Positions 8,477 to 16,893 of a DNA stretch of 64,000 bases are shown here, piece by piece. Both the position numbers and the translations under genes were made by a program. Within the stretch, counting starts at the first letter, position 1; each line of letters begins with the position of its first letter. The stretch is from Pseudomonas parasichuanensis (lineage in GTDB: Bacteria; Pseudomonadota; Gammaproteobacteria; Pseudomonadales; Pseudomonadaceae). The notes below the pieces were generated by a model. It did not search any database and was not told where the DNA came from. It was given only the letters and a program-made list of their open reading frames with translations. The stretch covers positions 1 to 64,000 of the forward strand of contig NZ_BQHO01000022.1 of NCBI RefSeq assembly GCF_021601385.1. The letters run 5' to 3'.

Positions 8477-9541
8477 ATGAACGAGACCGTGCTGCAGAAC
8501 AAGGCCCTGACTGCGCTGCTGGCGCTGGTGACCATTGCCTTCATCTGGATTCTCCTGCCGTATTTCGGCGCGATCTTCTGGGCGGTGGTGCTGGGTATCC
8601 TCTTCGCGCCGTTGCAACGTCGCCTGCTGTGGCGCCTGGGCGGTCGGCGCAACCTGGCCACGTCACTGGCGCTGGCGGTCTGCCTGCTGGTCGCGGTGTT
8701 GCCGGTGATCATCATCAGCATGCTGCTGGTACAGGAAGGCGCGGCGCTGTACCAGCGCGTTGAGAGCGGTCAATTGGACATCGCCGGCTATATCGAGCGC
8801 GGCAAGGACATGCTCCCGGGCTACGCCCAGCATGCCCTGGACCGCATGGGCATGGGCAACCTGGACGGCCTGCGCGACAAGATCACCAAGTGGGCCACCC
8901 AGGGCAGCCAGTTCCTCGCGGGCCAGGCGTTCAGCTTTGGGCAGGGCACATTCGAGTTCCTGGTGAGTTTCGGCATCATGCTCTACCTCCTGTACTTCTT
9001 CCTGCGCGAGGGCGCGGAAGTGGCGCGCAAGGTGCGCCAGGCCGTGCCGCTGCCCGAGCAGCAGAAGCGCCGCTTGCAGCTGAAGTTCAAGCGGGTGGTA
9101 CGGGCCACGGTCAAGGGCAACTTGCTGGTGGCGATTACCCAGGGCGCGTTGGGCGGCTTCATCTTCTGGGTGCTGGATATCCCCAGTGCACTGATCTGGG
9201 CGGTGCTGATGGCGTTCTTGTCGCTGCTGCCGGCGGTGGGCGCGGGGATCGTCTGGGCGCCGGTGGCGGCCTATTTCATCCTGACCGGGGCGACCTGGCA
9301 GGGCATCGTGCTGACCGCCTTCGGGGTACTGGTGATCGGGCTGGTGGACAACCTGCTACGGCCGATCCTGGTGGGCAAGGACACGCGCATGCCGGATTAC
9401 CTGGTGCTGGTGTCGACGTTGGGCGGGCTGGCGGTGTTCGGGCTCAATGGCTTTGTGATCGGGCCGCTGATCGCGGCGTTGTTCGTGTCCAGCTGGGCGA
9501 TCTTCGCCTCGACCAAGCCGCAGGTGCAGCTGCCTTCATAG
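8477..9541 (+). CDS. AI-2E family transporter (PerM-like membrane protein)
   Basis: 354 residues from the ATG at 8477, which has AGAGG seven bases upstream; an ATG at 8471 lies too close to it. About eight hydrophobic segments occur, with the family signatures FGAIFWAVVLGILFAPL near the N-terminus and LLPAVGAGIVWAP, GLVDNLLRPILVG and GLNGFVIGPLIAALF near the C-terminus. Members are inner-membrane exporters or antiporters with varied substrates, so the AI-2 name should not be taken literally. It is transcribed away from trhP and followed by a REP pair. Confidence 0.9.
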   Translation: MNETVLQNKALTALLALVTIAFIWILLPYFGAIFWAVVLGILFAPLQRRLLWRLGGRRNLATSLALAVCLLVAVLPVIIISMLLVQEGAALYQRVESGQLDIAGYIERGKDMLPGYAQHALDRMGMGNLDGLRDKITKWATQGSQFLAGQAFSFGQGTFEFLVSFGIMLYLLYFFLREGAEVARKVRQAVPLPEQQKRRLQLKFKRVVRATVKGNLLVAITQGALGGFIFWVLDIPSALIWAVLMAFLSLLPAVGAGIVWAPVAAYFILTGATWQGIVLTAFGVLVIGLVDNLLRPILVGKDTRMPDYLVLVSTLGGLAVFGLNGFVIGPLIAALFVSSWAIFASTKPQVQLPS

Positions 9542-9563
9542 CGACCCCCTGAGGCCTGCACAA

Positions 9564-9660
9564 CCCCCTGTAGGAGCGGGCCCAGATGCAGTGTCATGAC
9601 ATCAATCGCCGGGGCTGCTCTGCAGCCCTTTCGCGGCACAAGGCCGCTCCTACAGGGGGG
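9564..9660. repeat. REP inverted pair (GTAGGAGCGGGC type)
   Basis: CCCCCTGTAGGAGCGG and its complement CCGCTCCTACAGGGGG flank a GGGGCTGCTCTGCAGCCC stem. It lies between the convergent AI-2E transporter and TonB receptor genes and is followed by a run of G. Confidence 0.85.
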
Positions 9661-9692
9661 GGGTGATGGATCTGTGGGCTCGGCGTTCACGG

Positions 9693-11759
9693 TCAACGGA
9701 AGCTGTACGAAACCCCCGCATACACCCCAAACCCTTCCCCCGGCGTAGAACGGGCCACGTCCTTGCCGCCATCGTCATACCCCGGCGTCACCGTCGCCGC
9801 ATAGCGCTTGTTGGTCAGGTTGCGCAGGTCCAGCCAGGTCTGCCAGTCGCGTTTCGGCGAATCCCAGCCCAACCGCGCGCCGAGCAGGGCGTAGGCATCG
9901 GCGCAGTAGCTGTTGGCATAGTCCACCTGCACCTTGGAGGCCATCTGCGTATTCACGCCGGCGTAGAAACCCGCCGGCCAGTCGTAACGCAACTCGGCCT
10001 GGTAGTAGTGCATGGGGATGCCGGGCAGGCGGTTGTCGCCGAAGCGGTCGTCATCGCGGTAGTGGAAGTCACTGAAGGTGTAGGCCTGGCGCAGGCTCAG
10101 CTTGCCGGTGCCGGGTTGCTCCCACAACACGCTGTCCAGGCCGGCCTCGACGCCCTGGTGCACCGTGGGGCTGGCGTTGAACTCCTTGAACGGCAAGCCC
10201 TGCACAACTTCCGTATTCAGCAGTTCATGGCGTACCTGGGCGTAGTACCAGGCAAGGTCCCAGTGCCCCAGCGCCGAATCGCCACGGGCGCCCAGCTCCA
10301 GGGTTGTAGCGGTCTGGTTCTGCATCTTCATTGGCTGGTTGTTGACCGGCGCACTCCATACCAGCGACCACGGGTGCGGCGGCTCGACCGAGCGGCTGAG
10401 GTTGCCGTACACCTGCAGGTCCGGGCGGATGTCGTAGCGCAGGCCCACGCGTGGCGCGTAGTCCCAGTCGTGTTGGCTGACCTTGCCGCCATTGGCGGGG
10501 TAGCTCACGTCGCTCTCGCGGCGGGTGTAGATCATTGCCAGGCCCGTGGTCAGCCACAGGTCGGGGATCAGCTCCAGGTCATTGCCCATATGCAGCACGG
10601 TATCCGAGCCCTGGTAGCTGAAGTCGCGGCTGCGGGCGCCGAAGTTGTCGCCGCCGCTGCGGGCGAACTGCGAGGCGCCGCTGTTGGGCAGGTGCTTGGT
10701 GGTGCGCCAGCCGACGGTGGTCTTGCTCTCGTGGCCGAACAGGGTGTCGCGGCGGAAATAGTTGAGGGTGCCGCTGACATCGGTGTAGGCGACCTTCAGG
10801 CGCATCGGGCCTTCGCGCAGGTCCATCGGGTAGTCGTGATAGACCAGCCCCGCTTCCAGGCGTGAGTCGTCGTCGAGGAAGAAGGTGGTCTTGTTGCCCA
10901 CCCAGGTGCTGCCTGGCTGCGGGCGGCTGTCGTCGCGGGCCAGGTAGGCCGGGTTGGCGGCACGCGGATGGTGCTTGATCTGGTCCTTGGTCAGGCGCCC
11001 GGCCAGCTCGTTTTCGGTTTCGCGGTAGCGCAGGTAGAAGCGTGTTTCCAGGTTCGGGTTGAAGCGGTAGCCGACGTTGGCGGCAATGCCCTTGGCGCTG
11101 CCACTGCTGTGGTCCTGGTAGCCGTCGTATTCCGAGTCGGTCAGGGCCACGTAGTAGTCGAGGTTGCCCAGTACCTGGCCGCTGCTCACATGGCGGTGCT
11201 GGTAGCCACGGCTGCCGACCTCGTAGCGCACCTGCAAAGGTGCGGCGTCGTAGCCGGTGTGGGTGACGTAGTTGATGGCGCCACCCAGGGCCAGCGAGCC
11301 CTGGTCGAAGCCGTTGGCGCCGCGCAGCACTTCGGCGCGGCTCAGCCACAGCGGCTCGAACAGCTCATAGGGCGTACCGCCCGGGCCGGTCAGCGGCAAG
11401 CCGTCGAACATCGTGTACACGCCAGAGCCGTGGGCGCCCGGCGCCCGGTTGATGCCCGAACCGCGAATCGACAGCTTGATGCCGTCATTGCCCGCCGACT
11501 GGGCGAACACCCCGGGCTGGTAGGCGAGGACGTCCTGGTTGCTGGCCACTCGGCCCTGGCCGACCTTGTCCATGTCCACCAGGTTGCTGGCGCCGGGTAT
11601 TTCCCGCAGGCGCTCGCTGGCGGCTGTCAGCTCGTCGCGGCCGTCGCCTGAGATCAGCACCTGGCCCAGCTCGACCGGCGTGGCGGCCAGGGCGGGTTGC
11701 TGGGCACTCATGGCCGCCAGCAGACCAAGGCATGACGACAGGGGCAAAGCGCAACGCAT
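9693..11759 (-). CDS. TonB-dependent outer membrane receptor (FecA-like)
   Basis: 688 residues. A signal peptide (about residues 1-25, ending PALA) is followed by a TonB-box-like ELGQVLIS, a plug domain (DVLAYQPGVFAQ, KLSIRGSGI, EVLRGANGFDQGSLALGGAINYV split by short gaps) and a 22-strand-type barrel with LDLRNLTNKRYAATV near the C-terminus. There is no N-terminal signalling domain, so it is not a FecA-type transducer. The substrate is probably a ferric complex, but this is unproven; no Fur box was recognised upstream. A dyad TGTAA-N9-TTACA at 11870-11888 lies in the divergent region shared with luxR. Confidence 0.88.
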   Translation of the reverse strand: MRCALPLSSCLGLLAAMSAQQPALAATPVELGQVLISGDGRDELTAASERLREIPGASNLVDMDKVGQGRVASNQDVLAYQPGVFAQSAGNDGIKLSIRGSGINRAPGAHGSGVYTMFDGLPLTGPGGTPYELFEPLWLSRAEVLRGANGFDQGSLALGGAINYVTHTGYDAAPLQVRYEVGSRGYQHRHVSSGQVLGNLDYYVALTDSEYDGYQDHSSGSAKGIAANVGYRFNPNLETRFYLRYRETENELAGRLTKDQIKHHPRAANPAYLARDDSRPQPGSTWVGNKTTFFLDDDSRLEAGLVYHDYPMDLREGPMRLKVAYTDVSGTLNYFRRDTLFGHESKTTVGWRTTKHLPNSGASQFARSGGDNFGARSRDFSYQGSDTVLHMGNDLELIPDLWLTTGLAMIYTRRESDVSYPANGGKVSQHDWDYAPRVGLRYDIRPDLQVYGNLSRSVEPPHPWSLVWSAPVNNQPMKMQNQTATTLELGARGDSALGHWDLAWYYAQVRHELLNTEVVQGLPFKEFNASPTVHQGVEAGLDSVLWEQPGTGKLSLRQAYTFSDFHYRDDDRFGDNRLPGIPMHYYQAELRYDWPAGFYAGVNTQMASKVQVDYANSYCADAYALLGARLGWDSPKRDWQTWLDLRNLTNKRYAATVTPGYDDGGKDVARSTPGEGFGVYAGVSYSFR

Positions 11760-11869
11760 TGTAGGACTCCAGGCGAAAGACGGATGGACAACGGCGTTGA
11801 GACGAGCGAAAGGCCGCTTGGAGCACGAAGAATTTCAGTAAATGTCGTGCAGCCTTCGTCAGACGCTTT

Positions 11870-11888
11870 TGTAAGAGGTTTCTTTACA
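11870..11888. promoter_or_regulatory. Dyad TGTAA-N9-TTACA in the divergent receptor/luxR intergenic region
   Basis: A 5-bp inverted repeat with a 9-bp spacer lies 111 bp upstream of the TonB receptor start and 90 bp upstream of luxR. It could be a binding site for a dimeric regulator. The short arms make chance occurrence possible. Confidence 0.3.
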
Positions 11889-11924
11889 GGCGGCAGCGGT
11901 GGAGGCATGAGCACGTGCTTCGTA

Positions 11925-11965
11925 AGGTGATTGGCGATCGGCATCGATGCCTCTCTCAATCACCT
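11925..11965 (+). promoter_or_regulatory. Nested dyad / stem-loop in the luxR leader
   Basis: AGGTGATTG (11925-11933) is the exact complement of CAATCACCT (11957-11965). Almost exactly centred between them is the perfect 12-bp palindrome GGCATCGATGCC (11940-11951). The structure ends just before the Shine-Dalgarno of the LuxR gene, so it could act as a DNA operator or as an mRNA hairpin affecting translation. Confidence 0.6.
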
Positions 11966-11977
11966 GTGGAGTCCTAC

Positions 11978-12226
11978 ATGACTGACAACACGCGACAAGC
12001 GCTGCATCCCCCCGCGGACGTTCCGATTCACCTGACCCCGCGTGAGCGGCAAGTCCTGCTGTGGTGCTCCTATGGCAAAAGCTCGTGGGAGATTGGCCAG
12101 ATCCTGGACTGCAAGGAGTCGACGGTGAACTTTCATGTATCCAACCTGCTGCGCAAGTTCGATGTACCTACCCGCGTGGCCGCGGTCATCAAGGCCATTC
12201 GTTACGGCATGCTGACCGAGCAGTGA
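11978..12226 (+). CDS. LuxR-type DNA-binding-only regulator (AHL-type HTH)
   Basis: 82 residues from the ATG at 11978 (GTGGAG upstream). Almost the whole protein is a LuxR C-terminal helix-turn-helix: LTPRERQVLLWCSYGKSSW, EIGQILDCKESTVNFHVSN, LLRKFDVPTRVAAVIKAI. The KSSWEIG and TVNFHV wording is that of quorum-sensing LuxR proteins rather than response regulators. The autoinducer-binding domain is absent, so it cannot sense AHL in the usual way. It heads a short run with a gpL-like gene (10 bp gap) and a holin-like gene. It could be a truncated regulator or a GerE-like solo factor. Confidence 0.82.
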   Translation: MTDNTRQALHPPADVPIHLTPRERQVLLWCSYGKSSWEIGQILDCKESTVNFHVSNLLRKFDVPTRVAAVIKAIRYGMLTEQ

Positions 12227-12236
12227 GGGGGATTGA

Positions 12237-12578
12237 ATGAGCACCGAGCCTATGGCTGCACGTTTTGTCGAGTGCCATGACCCGTTCTGGCCGCGTGTCG
12301 AACTGTCCCAGCTGCGGGACCGGCTAATGCTGACGGAGCCAGTCAGCGAGTTGGCGCTGGACGTGGCCGCACGTTGTGCCTGCATCGCCGCAGCAGAGGA
12401 GTTCGCGCAATGGCGTGCGGCGCTGCGCCGGCGTGGTTACAAGCGCCTCGAAGAGGTCTGCGGCCATGACCACGGGCGTGCGTTGCGGGTGTGCTACCTG
12501 CGCTTTGTCGAAGCGGCGGTAATGCGCAACCTGGGGGGGGTTGGCGCCCTGCCGCGCAGGAGTGCCGTGCATGCATGA
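12237..12578 (+). CDS. Phage P2 gpL-like head-completion protein remnant
   Basis: 113 residues. The spacing LRDRLMLTEPVSELAL ... AAEEFAQWRAALRRRGYKRL, then a C-terminal YLRFVEAAVMRNL helix, resembles the head-completion protein gpL of P2-like phages, which caps the packaged head. This is pattern recognition from memory of the family and not a search result. It is shorter than gpL of P2 (about 169 residues) and no other capsid genes are present. It follows luxR by 10 bp and overlaps the next gene by 8 bp. Confidence 0.55.
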   Translation: MSTEPMAARFVECHDPFWPRVELSQLRDRLMLTEPVSELALDVAARCACIAAAEEFAQWRAALRRRGYKRLEEVCGHDHGRALRVCYLRFVEAAVMRNLGGVGALPRRSAVHA

Positions 12579-12933
12579 AGGCACCGCGTTCGACGCCCTC
12601 TACCCACTGATGCTCGACTGGCTGAGCCAAAACGGTGGGGTACTGTTTGCAGCGTTGTTGGGGGCACTGCTGGTCAGTGCGGCGCGTGACCGGCTGATCA
12701 CCGACAAGTCCCAGCCGCTGACAATGGCCAAGAAACTGCTGCTGGTCTTCGTGACCGTGGGCGTGGGCCATTTGTTCGAGCCGCTGGTGTCCTCGCTGAT
12801 GCCTATGCTGTCCCCCGGCATGGCCGGTTTCGTCGCTGCCGTGGTGGTGATTCCGATCAGCCTCAAGGTGATGATCTGGCTGGACACCCTGGATGCGCGC
12901 GAAATCATCCAGCGCTGGCGGCGCAAGGGGTAG
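12571..12933 (+). CDS. Holin-like small membrane protein (phage type)
   Basis: 120 residues from the ATG at 12571, which has AGGAG nine bases upstream and overlaps the gpL-like stop. Three hydrophobic segments (GVLFAALLGALLVSA, KKLLLVFVTVGVGHLF, GMAGFVAAVVVIPISLKVM) and a charged tail (IIQRWRRKG) give it the size and layout of a class I-type phage holin. In P2-like genomes L is followed by X and then the holin, so the order here fits a deleted P2-like lysis region. No endolysin gene is next to it, so lysis function is doubtful. Confidence 0.55.
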   Translation: MHEGTAFDALYPLMLDWLSQNGGVLFAALLGALLVSAARDRLITDKSQPLTMAKKLLLVFVTVGVGHLFEPLVSSLMPMLSPGMAGFVAAVVVIPISLKVMIWLDTLDAREIIQRWRRKG

Positions 12934-13309
12934 CGGGCAGCTGGCGGGACAGTTCGCGCACTTGCTGTTCCAGTTGCTGGATGCGCTGCTTGTCCTGAAC
13001 GTACAGCAGGATGGCCTGGCGGTCGGTGTGCGGCAAGGTGCGCAACCGCTGCAGTACATCGGACTCCCAGCTCGAGTCGTCCGGGGCCGCGGCGCTCACG
13101 GGCGGCTCACCGAGCAACAGCCAATCCAGCGAGCACCCGTGTTGCCGTGCTAGTTCTACGCATAATGCGTACGGAATGCTGTCGCGGACTTTCCAGCTGC
13201 TCAGGGTTTGCGCACTGATCGACAGCGCCCTGGACAGGTCGGCATCGGTTTGTGCCGCGGTCAGATACTTCATGCGGGTCAGCACGGCAGCAAGCATGTG
13301 AGTACTCAT
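12905..13309 (-). CDS. Phage CI-type repressor (N-terminal HTH family)
   Basis: 134 residues. The helix-turn-helix TDADLSRALSISAQTLSSWK followed by RDSIPYALCVELARQHGCSL and DWLLLGE is characteristic of the bacteriophage CI repressor N-terminal family of P2-related phages and tailocins. The C-terminal third (about residues 95-120) is a probable coiled coil (DKQRIQQLEQQVRELSRQL) and not a LexA-like peptidase domain, so RecA-stimulated self-cleavage is not expected. Its 3' end overlaps the holin-like gene by 29 bp in convergent orientation. Candidate operators lie just upstream at 13304-13369. Confidence 0.8.
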   Translation of the reverse strand: MSTHMLAAVLTRMKYLTAAQTDADLSRALSISAQTLSSWKVRDSIPYALCVELARQHGCSLDWLLLGEPPVSAAAPDDSSWESDVLQRLRTLPHTDRQAILLYVQDKQRIQQLEQQVRELSRQLPATPCAASAG

Positions 13310-13369
13310 AACAAATATCCATGTCTGGTTTAACGATATTCCATGGGCTTAAACTACTCGTTACGAATA
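13304..13369. promoter_or_regulatory. Repeated ACTCrTwACrAATA elements: candidate CI operators
   Basis: ACTCATAACAAATA (13304-13317) and ACTCGTTACGAATA (13356-13369) match at 11 of 14 positions and flank a related TTTAACGATATT (about 13329-13340). They lie between the CI-like repressor and the divergent leader ORF/ogr pair. This is the position expected for operators controlling both directions. Confidence 0.45.
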
Positions 13370-13400
13370 CAGCCCTGCACATTCAAGGAGCATTTCTGCG

Positions 13401-13514
13401 ATGAGAAACACTGAAGTGAAGAATACACCCCTTTGTACAGACAATACTGATACTGCTCGGCGAGCAGGCTTACAGACAACTAGTGAGCGCGCTGTTTGCA
13501 GGTATTTGCCGTGA
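13401..13514 (+). CDS. 37-residue ORF coupled to the ogr-like gene
   Basis: ATG at 13401, preceded by AAGGAG with a 10-bp spacing, opens a 37-codon frame starting MRNTEVKNTPLC. Its TGA overlaps the GTG start of the Ogr-like gene (GTGA). The strong ribosome binding site and the overlap suggest a translated leader that couples ogr expression. No similarity is recognised, and it may be a truncated phage gene. Confidence 0.45.
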   Translation: MRNTEVKNTPLCTDNTDTARRAGLQTTSERAVCRYLP

Positions 13515-13774
13515 GTACATACAAGCTGGTTTGCCCCCATTGCCAGAGTCGCATGCGCATACGCACCAGCGAAGGTCACCATGTGTTTTTGCGGGTTGCC
13601 TATTTGCAGTGCACCACCGAGGCCTGTGGCTGGTCAGTGCGCGCCGAGTTCGAGATGACCCATGAACTGTCCCCCAGCGGCATGCCCAACCCAGAAGTCT
13701 ATTTGCCGCCGGCCAATGGCGAACTGCGCAGGGCGGCACTGCCCAGGGCGGACCAGCACAGCGCAGGGGAATGA
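13511..13774 (+). CDS. Ogr/Delta-like zinc-finger transcription activator
   Basis: 87 residues if it starts at the GTG at 13511, which overlaps the leader ORF; an upstream ATG at 13496 adds five residues. The N-terminus has the Ogr/Delta finger: CPHCQSRMRIRTSEG then QCTTEACGW, a C-x2-C ... C-x4-C zinc site, followed by NPEVYLPP. In P2-like phages Ogr activates late promoters through RNA polymerase alpha. No late phage operon is in the window, so its targets are unknown: a prophage elsewhere, or none. The gene ends just before the strong terminator shared with nuoN. Confidence 0.85.
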   Translation: MSTYKLVCPHCQSRMRIRTSEGHHVFLRVAYLQCTTEACGWSVRAEFEMTHELSPSGMPNPEVYLPPANGELRRAALPRADQHSAGE

Positions 13775-13793
13775 ACGGCTGCAAGGTACAGAT

Positions 13794-13824
13794 AAAAAAA
13801 CACCCCGCATAGGCGGGGTGTTTT
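13794..13824. terminator. Bidirectional intrinsic terminator between ogr and nuoN
   Basis: CACCCCGC and GCGGGGTG form an 8-bp GC stem with an ATAG loop, flanked by AAAAAA on one side and TTTT on the other, so it works in both directions. It ends the nuo operon (minus strand) and the ogr transcript (plus strand). Confidence 0.9.
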
Positions 13825-13840
13825 GTGTGAGCCGTACCGA

Positions 13841-15310
13841 TCAACCGATCAGTTGCAGCCCGGCTTGTTGCACCATTTCCAGCAGTGGCTGCGGGTACAC
13901 ACCCAGCACGAAGGCCAGGATCGCGATCGCCAGCAGCATCACGCCGCCGGTGCGCTGTTCCCACTTCAGCGGGGCGTCGTGGCGACGCAGGTTCGGCTCG
14001 ACCAGGTACAGGGTGACCATGACGCGCAGGTAGTAGTAAACGCCGATGGCGCTGCCCAGCACCAGGGCGCCGACCAGCCACCACAGCTGCGACTCGACGC
14101 CGGTGGCGATGATGTAGAACTTGCCGATGAAGCCGGCGGTCAGCGGGATACCGGCCAGCGACAGCATCATCACGGTCAGTACCGCGGTCAGGTACGGACG
14201 GCGCCAGAACAGGCCGCGGTACTCGTACAGCGCGTCGGCGTCACGGCCGGCGTACGGCGAGGACATCAGGGTGATCACGCCGAAGGCGCCGAGGCTGGTG
14301 ATCACGTAGGTGACCAGGTACACGCCCATGGCTTCCATGGCCAGGCCCTTGCTGGCGACCAGGGCGATGACCAGGTAGCCGAAGTGGGCGATGGACGAGT
14401 AACCGAGCAGGCGCTTGAGGTTGCTCTGGGTCAGCGCCAGCAGGTTGCCGATCAGGATCGAGGCCACGGCGATGACCGCCAGTACGGTGCTCAGCACGCC
14501 GCTGCTGGCGGCAGGGGAGAGCATGAACAGGCGCACGACCACGGCGAACACCGCGACCTTGCTGGCGGTGGCCAGGAACGCGGCCACTGGCGCCGGGGCG
14601 CCTTCGTATACGTCCGGGGTCCACAGGTGGAAGGGTACCAGCGACAGCTTGAACGCCAGGCCCACCAGCATCATGCCCAGGCCCAGTTGGGCCAGCAGGC
14701 TTGGCATGCTGGTGGCGGCCAGGGCTTTGCCCAGCTGGTCGAAGGTCAGGCTGCCGGCATCGGCGTACAGCAGGGCCATGCCGAACAGCAGGAAGGCGGA
14801 ACCGGCGGCCGACAGCACCATGTACTTGATGCCGGCTTCCAGCGAGCGCTTGTTGAAGAACGCATACGCCACCAGGCCGTAGACCGGCACCGACAGCAGC
14901 TCCAGGCCGATGAACAGGCCGGCCAGGTGGTTGGCGCTGACCAGCACCAGGCCGCCCAGTGCCGACATCAGCAGCAGCAGGTAAAGCTCTTCACGGTTGC
15001 CCGGGAAGCCCTTGGAGCCTTCGCCCAGGTAAGCGTGGGCGAGGGTCACGCAGGCCAGTGTCGCCACCAGCACGATGGCCATGTACAGGCAGGCGAACTT
15101 GTCGATGGTCACCAGCGAGGTGACCGCCAGCGGTGCAACCTTGAGTGCCGGCAGGATCGACAGCAGGGCCAGGTTCAGGCCCACGGTGGACAGCAGGAAG
15201 GTCTGCGAGTGGTTGCGCTTCCAGGCGATCGCCAGCATCACCACCACCGTGGTGATGGTGGTGATCAGCATCGGCGCCAATGCGATGAAGTGTTGAGTGG
15301 TGAATTCCAT
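13841..15310 (-). CDS. nuoN: NADH-quinone oxidoreductase subunit N
   Basis: 489 residues from the ATG of MEFTTQHF; the frame continues upstream into nuoM without support. About 14 membrane helices form an antiporter-like proton channel of the complex I membrane arm. Signatures include [20 protein letters not shown] and [12 protein letters not shown], with the channel lysine and His-x2-Trp motif typical of NuoN. It is the last gene of nuoA-N, 7 bp after nuoM, followed by an intrinsic terminator. Confidence 0.96.
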   Translation of the reverse strand: MEFTTQHFIALAPMLITTITTVVVMLAIAWKRNHSQTFLLSTVGLNLALLSILPALKVAPLAVTSLVTIDKFACLYMAIVLVATLACVTLAHAYLGEGSKGFPGNREELYLLLLMSALGGLVLVSANHLAGLFIGLELLSVPVYGLVAYAFFNKRSLEAGIKYMVLSAAGSAFLLFGMALLYADAGSLTFDQLGKALAATSMPSLLAQLGLGMMLVGLAFKLSLVPFHLWTPDVYEGAPAPVAAFLATASKVAVFAVVVRLFMLSPAASSGVLSTVLAVIAVASILIGNLLALTQSNLKRLLGYSSIAHFGYLVIALVASKGLAMEAMGVYLVTYVITSLGAFGVITLMSSPYAGRDADALYEYRGLFWRRPYLTAVLTVMMLSLAGIPLTAGFIGKFYIIATGVESQLWWLVGALVLGSAIGVYYYLRVMVTLYLVEPNLRRHDAPLKWEQRTGGVMLLAIAILAFVLGVYPQPLLEMVQQAGLQLIG

Positions 15311-15317
15311 AGCGCTC

Positions 15318-16850
15318 TTACCGGGCCGAAGCGAGTTGAGTGAAAGCGGAACCGAGCCACTGCTGCACACCGCTCATGGTGGCGGCAGAGGTGTCGAGGA
15401 ACGGCTGCGGATACACGCCCAGCAGGATCAAGAGGCCAGCCAGGCCCAGCACCATGACCATCTCGCGGGTGTCCATGCCGGCCAGTACGGTGTCGGCCTT
15501 GCTTGGTCCGAAGTAGGCACGGTGGATCATGATCAGCGAGTAGACCGAACCGAACACAAGGCCGGTGGTGGCGATCACGGTGATCCATGGCACATGGGCG
15601 AAGCTGCCGATCAGGATCAGGAACTCACCGACGAAGTTGCCGGTGCCTGGCAGGCCCAGCGACGCGGCGGCGAAGAACAGGCTGATGGCCGGCAGGTACG
15701 CGATGCGGTGCCACAGGCCACCCATCTGGCGCATGTCACGGGTGTGCAGACGCTCGTACAGCTGGCCGGACAGGATGAACAGCGCGGCGGCCGACAGGCC
15801 GTGGGCCAGCATCTGGATCACCGCGCCTTGCAGGGCCTGCTGGCTGCCGGAGTAGATGCCGATCAGCACGAAGCCCATGTGCGAGACGCTGGAGAAGGCG
15901 ATCAGGCGCTTGATGTCGGTTTGCGCGAAGGCCAGGAAGGCACCGTAGAAGATACCGATCAGGCCCAGGGTCATGGCGATCGGCGCAAACTCGGCCGAGG
16001 CGTTCGGGAACAGCGGCAGGGCGAAGCGCAGCAGGCCGTAGGCCGCGGTCTTCAGCAGGATGCCCGCCAGGTCCACGGAACCTGCGGTTGGTGCCTGGGC
16101 GTGAGCGTCAGGCAGCCAGGAGTGGAACGGTACTACCGGGAGTTTCACCGCGAAGGCGATGAAGAAGCCCAGCATCAGCACGTATTCCACGCCAGCCGGC
16201 AGTTCGGCCTTGAGCAGGTCGCTGTAGTTGAAGGTCAGCACACCGGTGGTGTTGTAGTTGACCAGCACCAGGCCCAGGATCGCCACCAGCATGATCAGGC
16301 CGCTGGCCTGGGTGAAGATGAAGAACTTGGTCGCCGCGTAGATCCGGGTCTTCTTGCCGTCCGACGAACTGTGACCCCAGAGCGCGATGAGGAAGTACAT
16401 CGGCACCAGCATCATTTCCCAGAAGAAGAAGAACAGGAACAGGTCCAGGGCCAGGAACACACCGACCACACCGCCCAGGATCCACATCAGGTTGAGGTGG
16501 AAGAAGCCGACGTGGCGCTGGATCTCTTTCCACGAGCACAGCACCGACAGCACGCCGAGCAGGCCGGTCAGCAGGATCATCAGCAGCGACAGGCCGTCGA
16601 GGGCCAGGTGCACGCTGATGCCGAAGCGCTTGATCCACTCGAACTTGTATTCGAGGGCCCAGTGCGGTTCGGCGCCCGGCGCCGGGGCCAGGGTGTAGTC
16701 GCCGTTAGCCCACAGCCACAGGCCGATGCCGAGCAGCAGGGACATGGTCAGCAGCGCGATCCAGCGGGGCAGGGTGGCGCCGAAGCGCTCACCCAGCCAG
16801 CACAGGAGGCCGCCGATGAAGGGGATCAGGATCAGCCAAGGCAAAATCAT
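15318..16850 (-). CDS. nuoM: NADH-quinone oxidoreductase subunit M
   Basis: 510 residues and about 14 membrane helices. This is the second antiporter-like subunit of the complex I membrane arm. [18 protein letters not shown] holds the conserved glutamate of helix 5, and [20 protein letters not shown] holds the channel lysine and the HSWLPDAH signature. Length and motifs agree with NuoM of other Proteobacteria. It sits between nuoL (43-bp gap) and nuoN (7-bp gap). Confidence 0.97.
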   Translation of the reverse strand: MILPWLILIPFIGGLLCWLGERFGATLPRWIALLTMSLLLGIGLWLWANGDYTLAPAPGAEPHWALEYKFEWIKRFGISVHLALDGLSLLMILLTGLLGVLSVLCSWKEIQRHVGFFHLNLMWILGGVVGVFLALDLFLFFFFWEMMLVPMYFLIALWGHSSSDGKKTRIYAATKFFIFTQASGLIMLVAILGLVLVNYNTTGVLTFNYSDLLKAELPAGVEYVLMLGFFIAFAVKLPVVPFHSWLPDAHAQAPTAGSVDLAGILLKTAAYGLLRFALPLFPNASAEFAPIAMTLGLIGIFYGAFLAFAQTDIKRLIAFSSVSHMGFVLIGIYSGSQQALQGAVIQMLAHGLSAAALFILSGQLYERLHTRDMRQMGGLWHRIAYLPAISLFFAAASLGLPGTGNFVGEFLILIGSFAHVPWITVIATTGLVFGSVYSLIMIHRAYFGPSKADTVLAGMDTREMVMVLGLAGLLILLGVYPQPFLDTSAATMSGVQQWLGSAFTQLASAR

Positions 16851-16893
16851 GACGGGTTGGTTTCCTTTGGCAAAGTCGCAAGGTTCTTCATAG

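Noticed and set aside
12237-13774. A complete prophage or tailocin
   Set aside because: No integrase, terminase, capsid, sheath, tail or lysin genes are present; only isolated phage-like genes remain.
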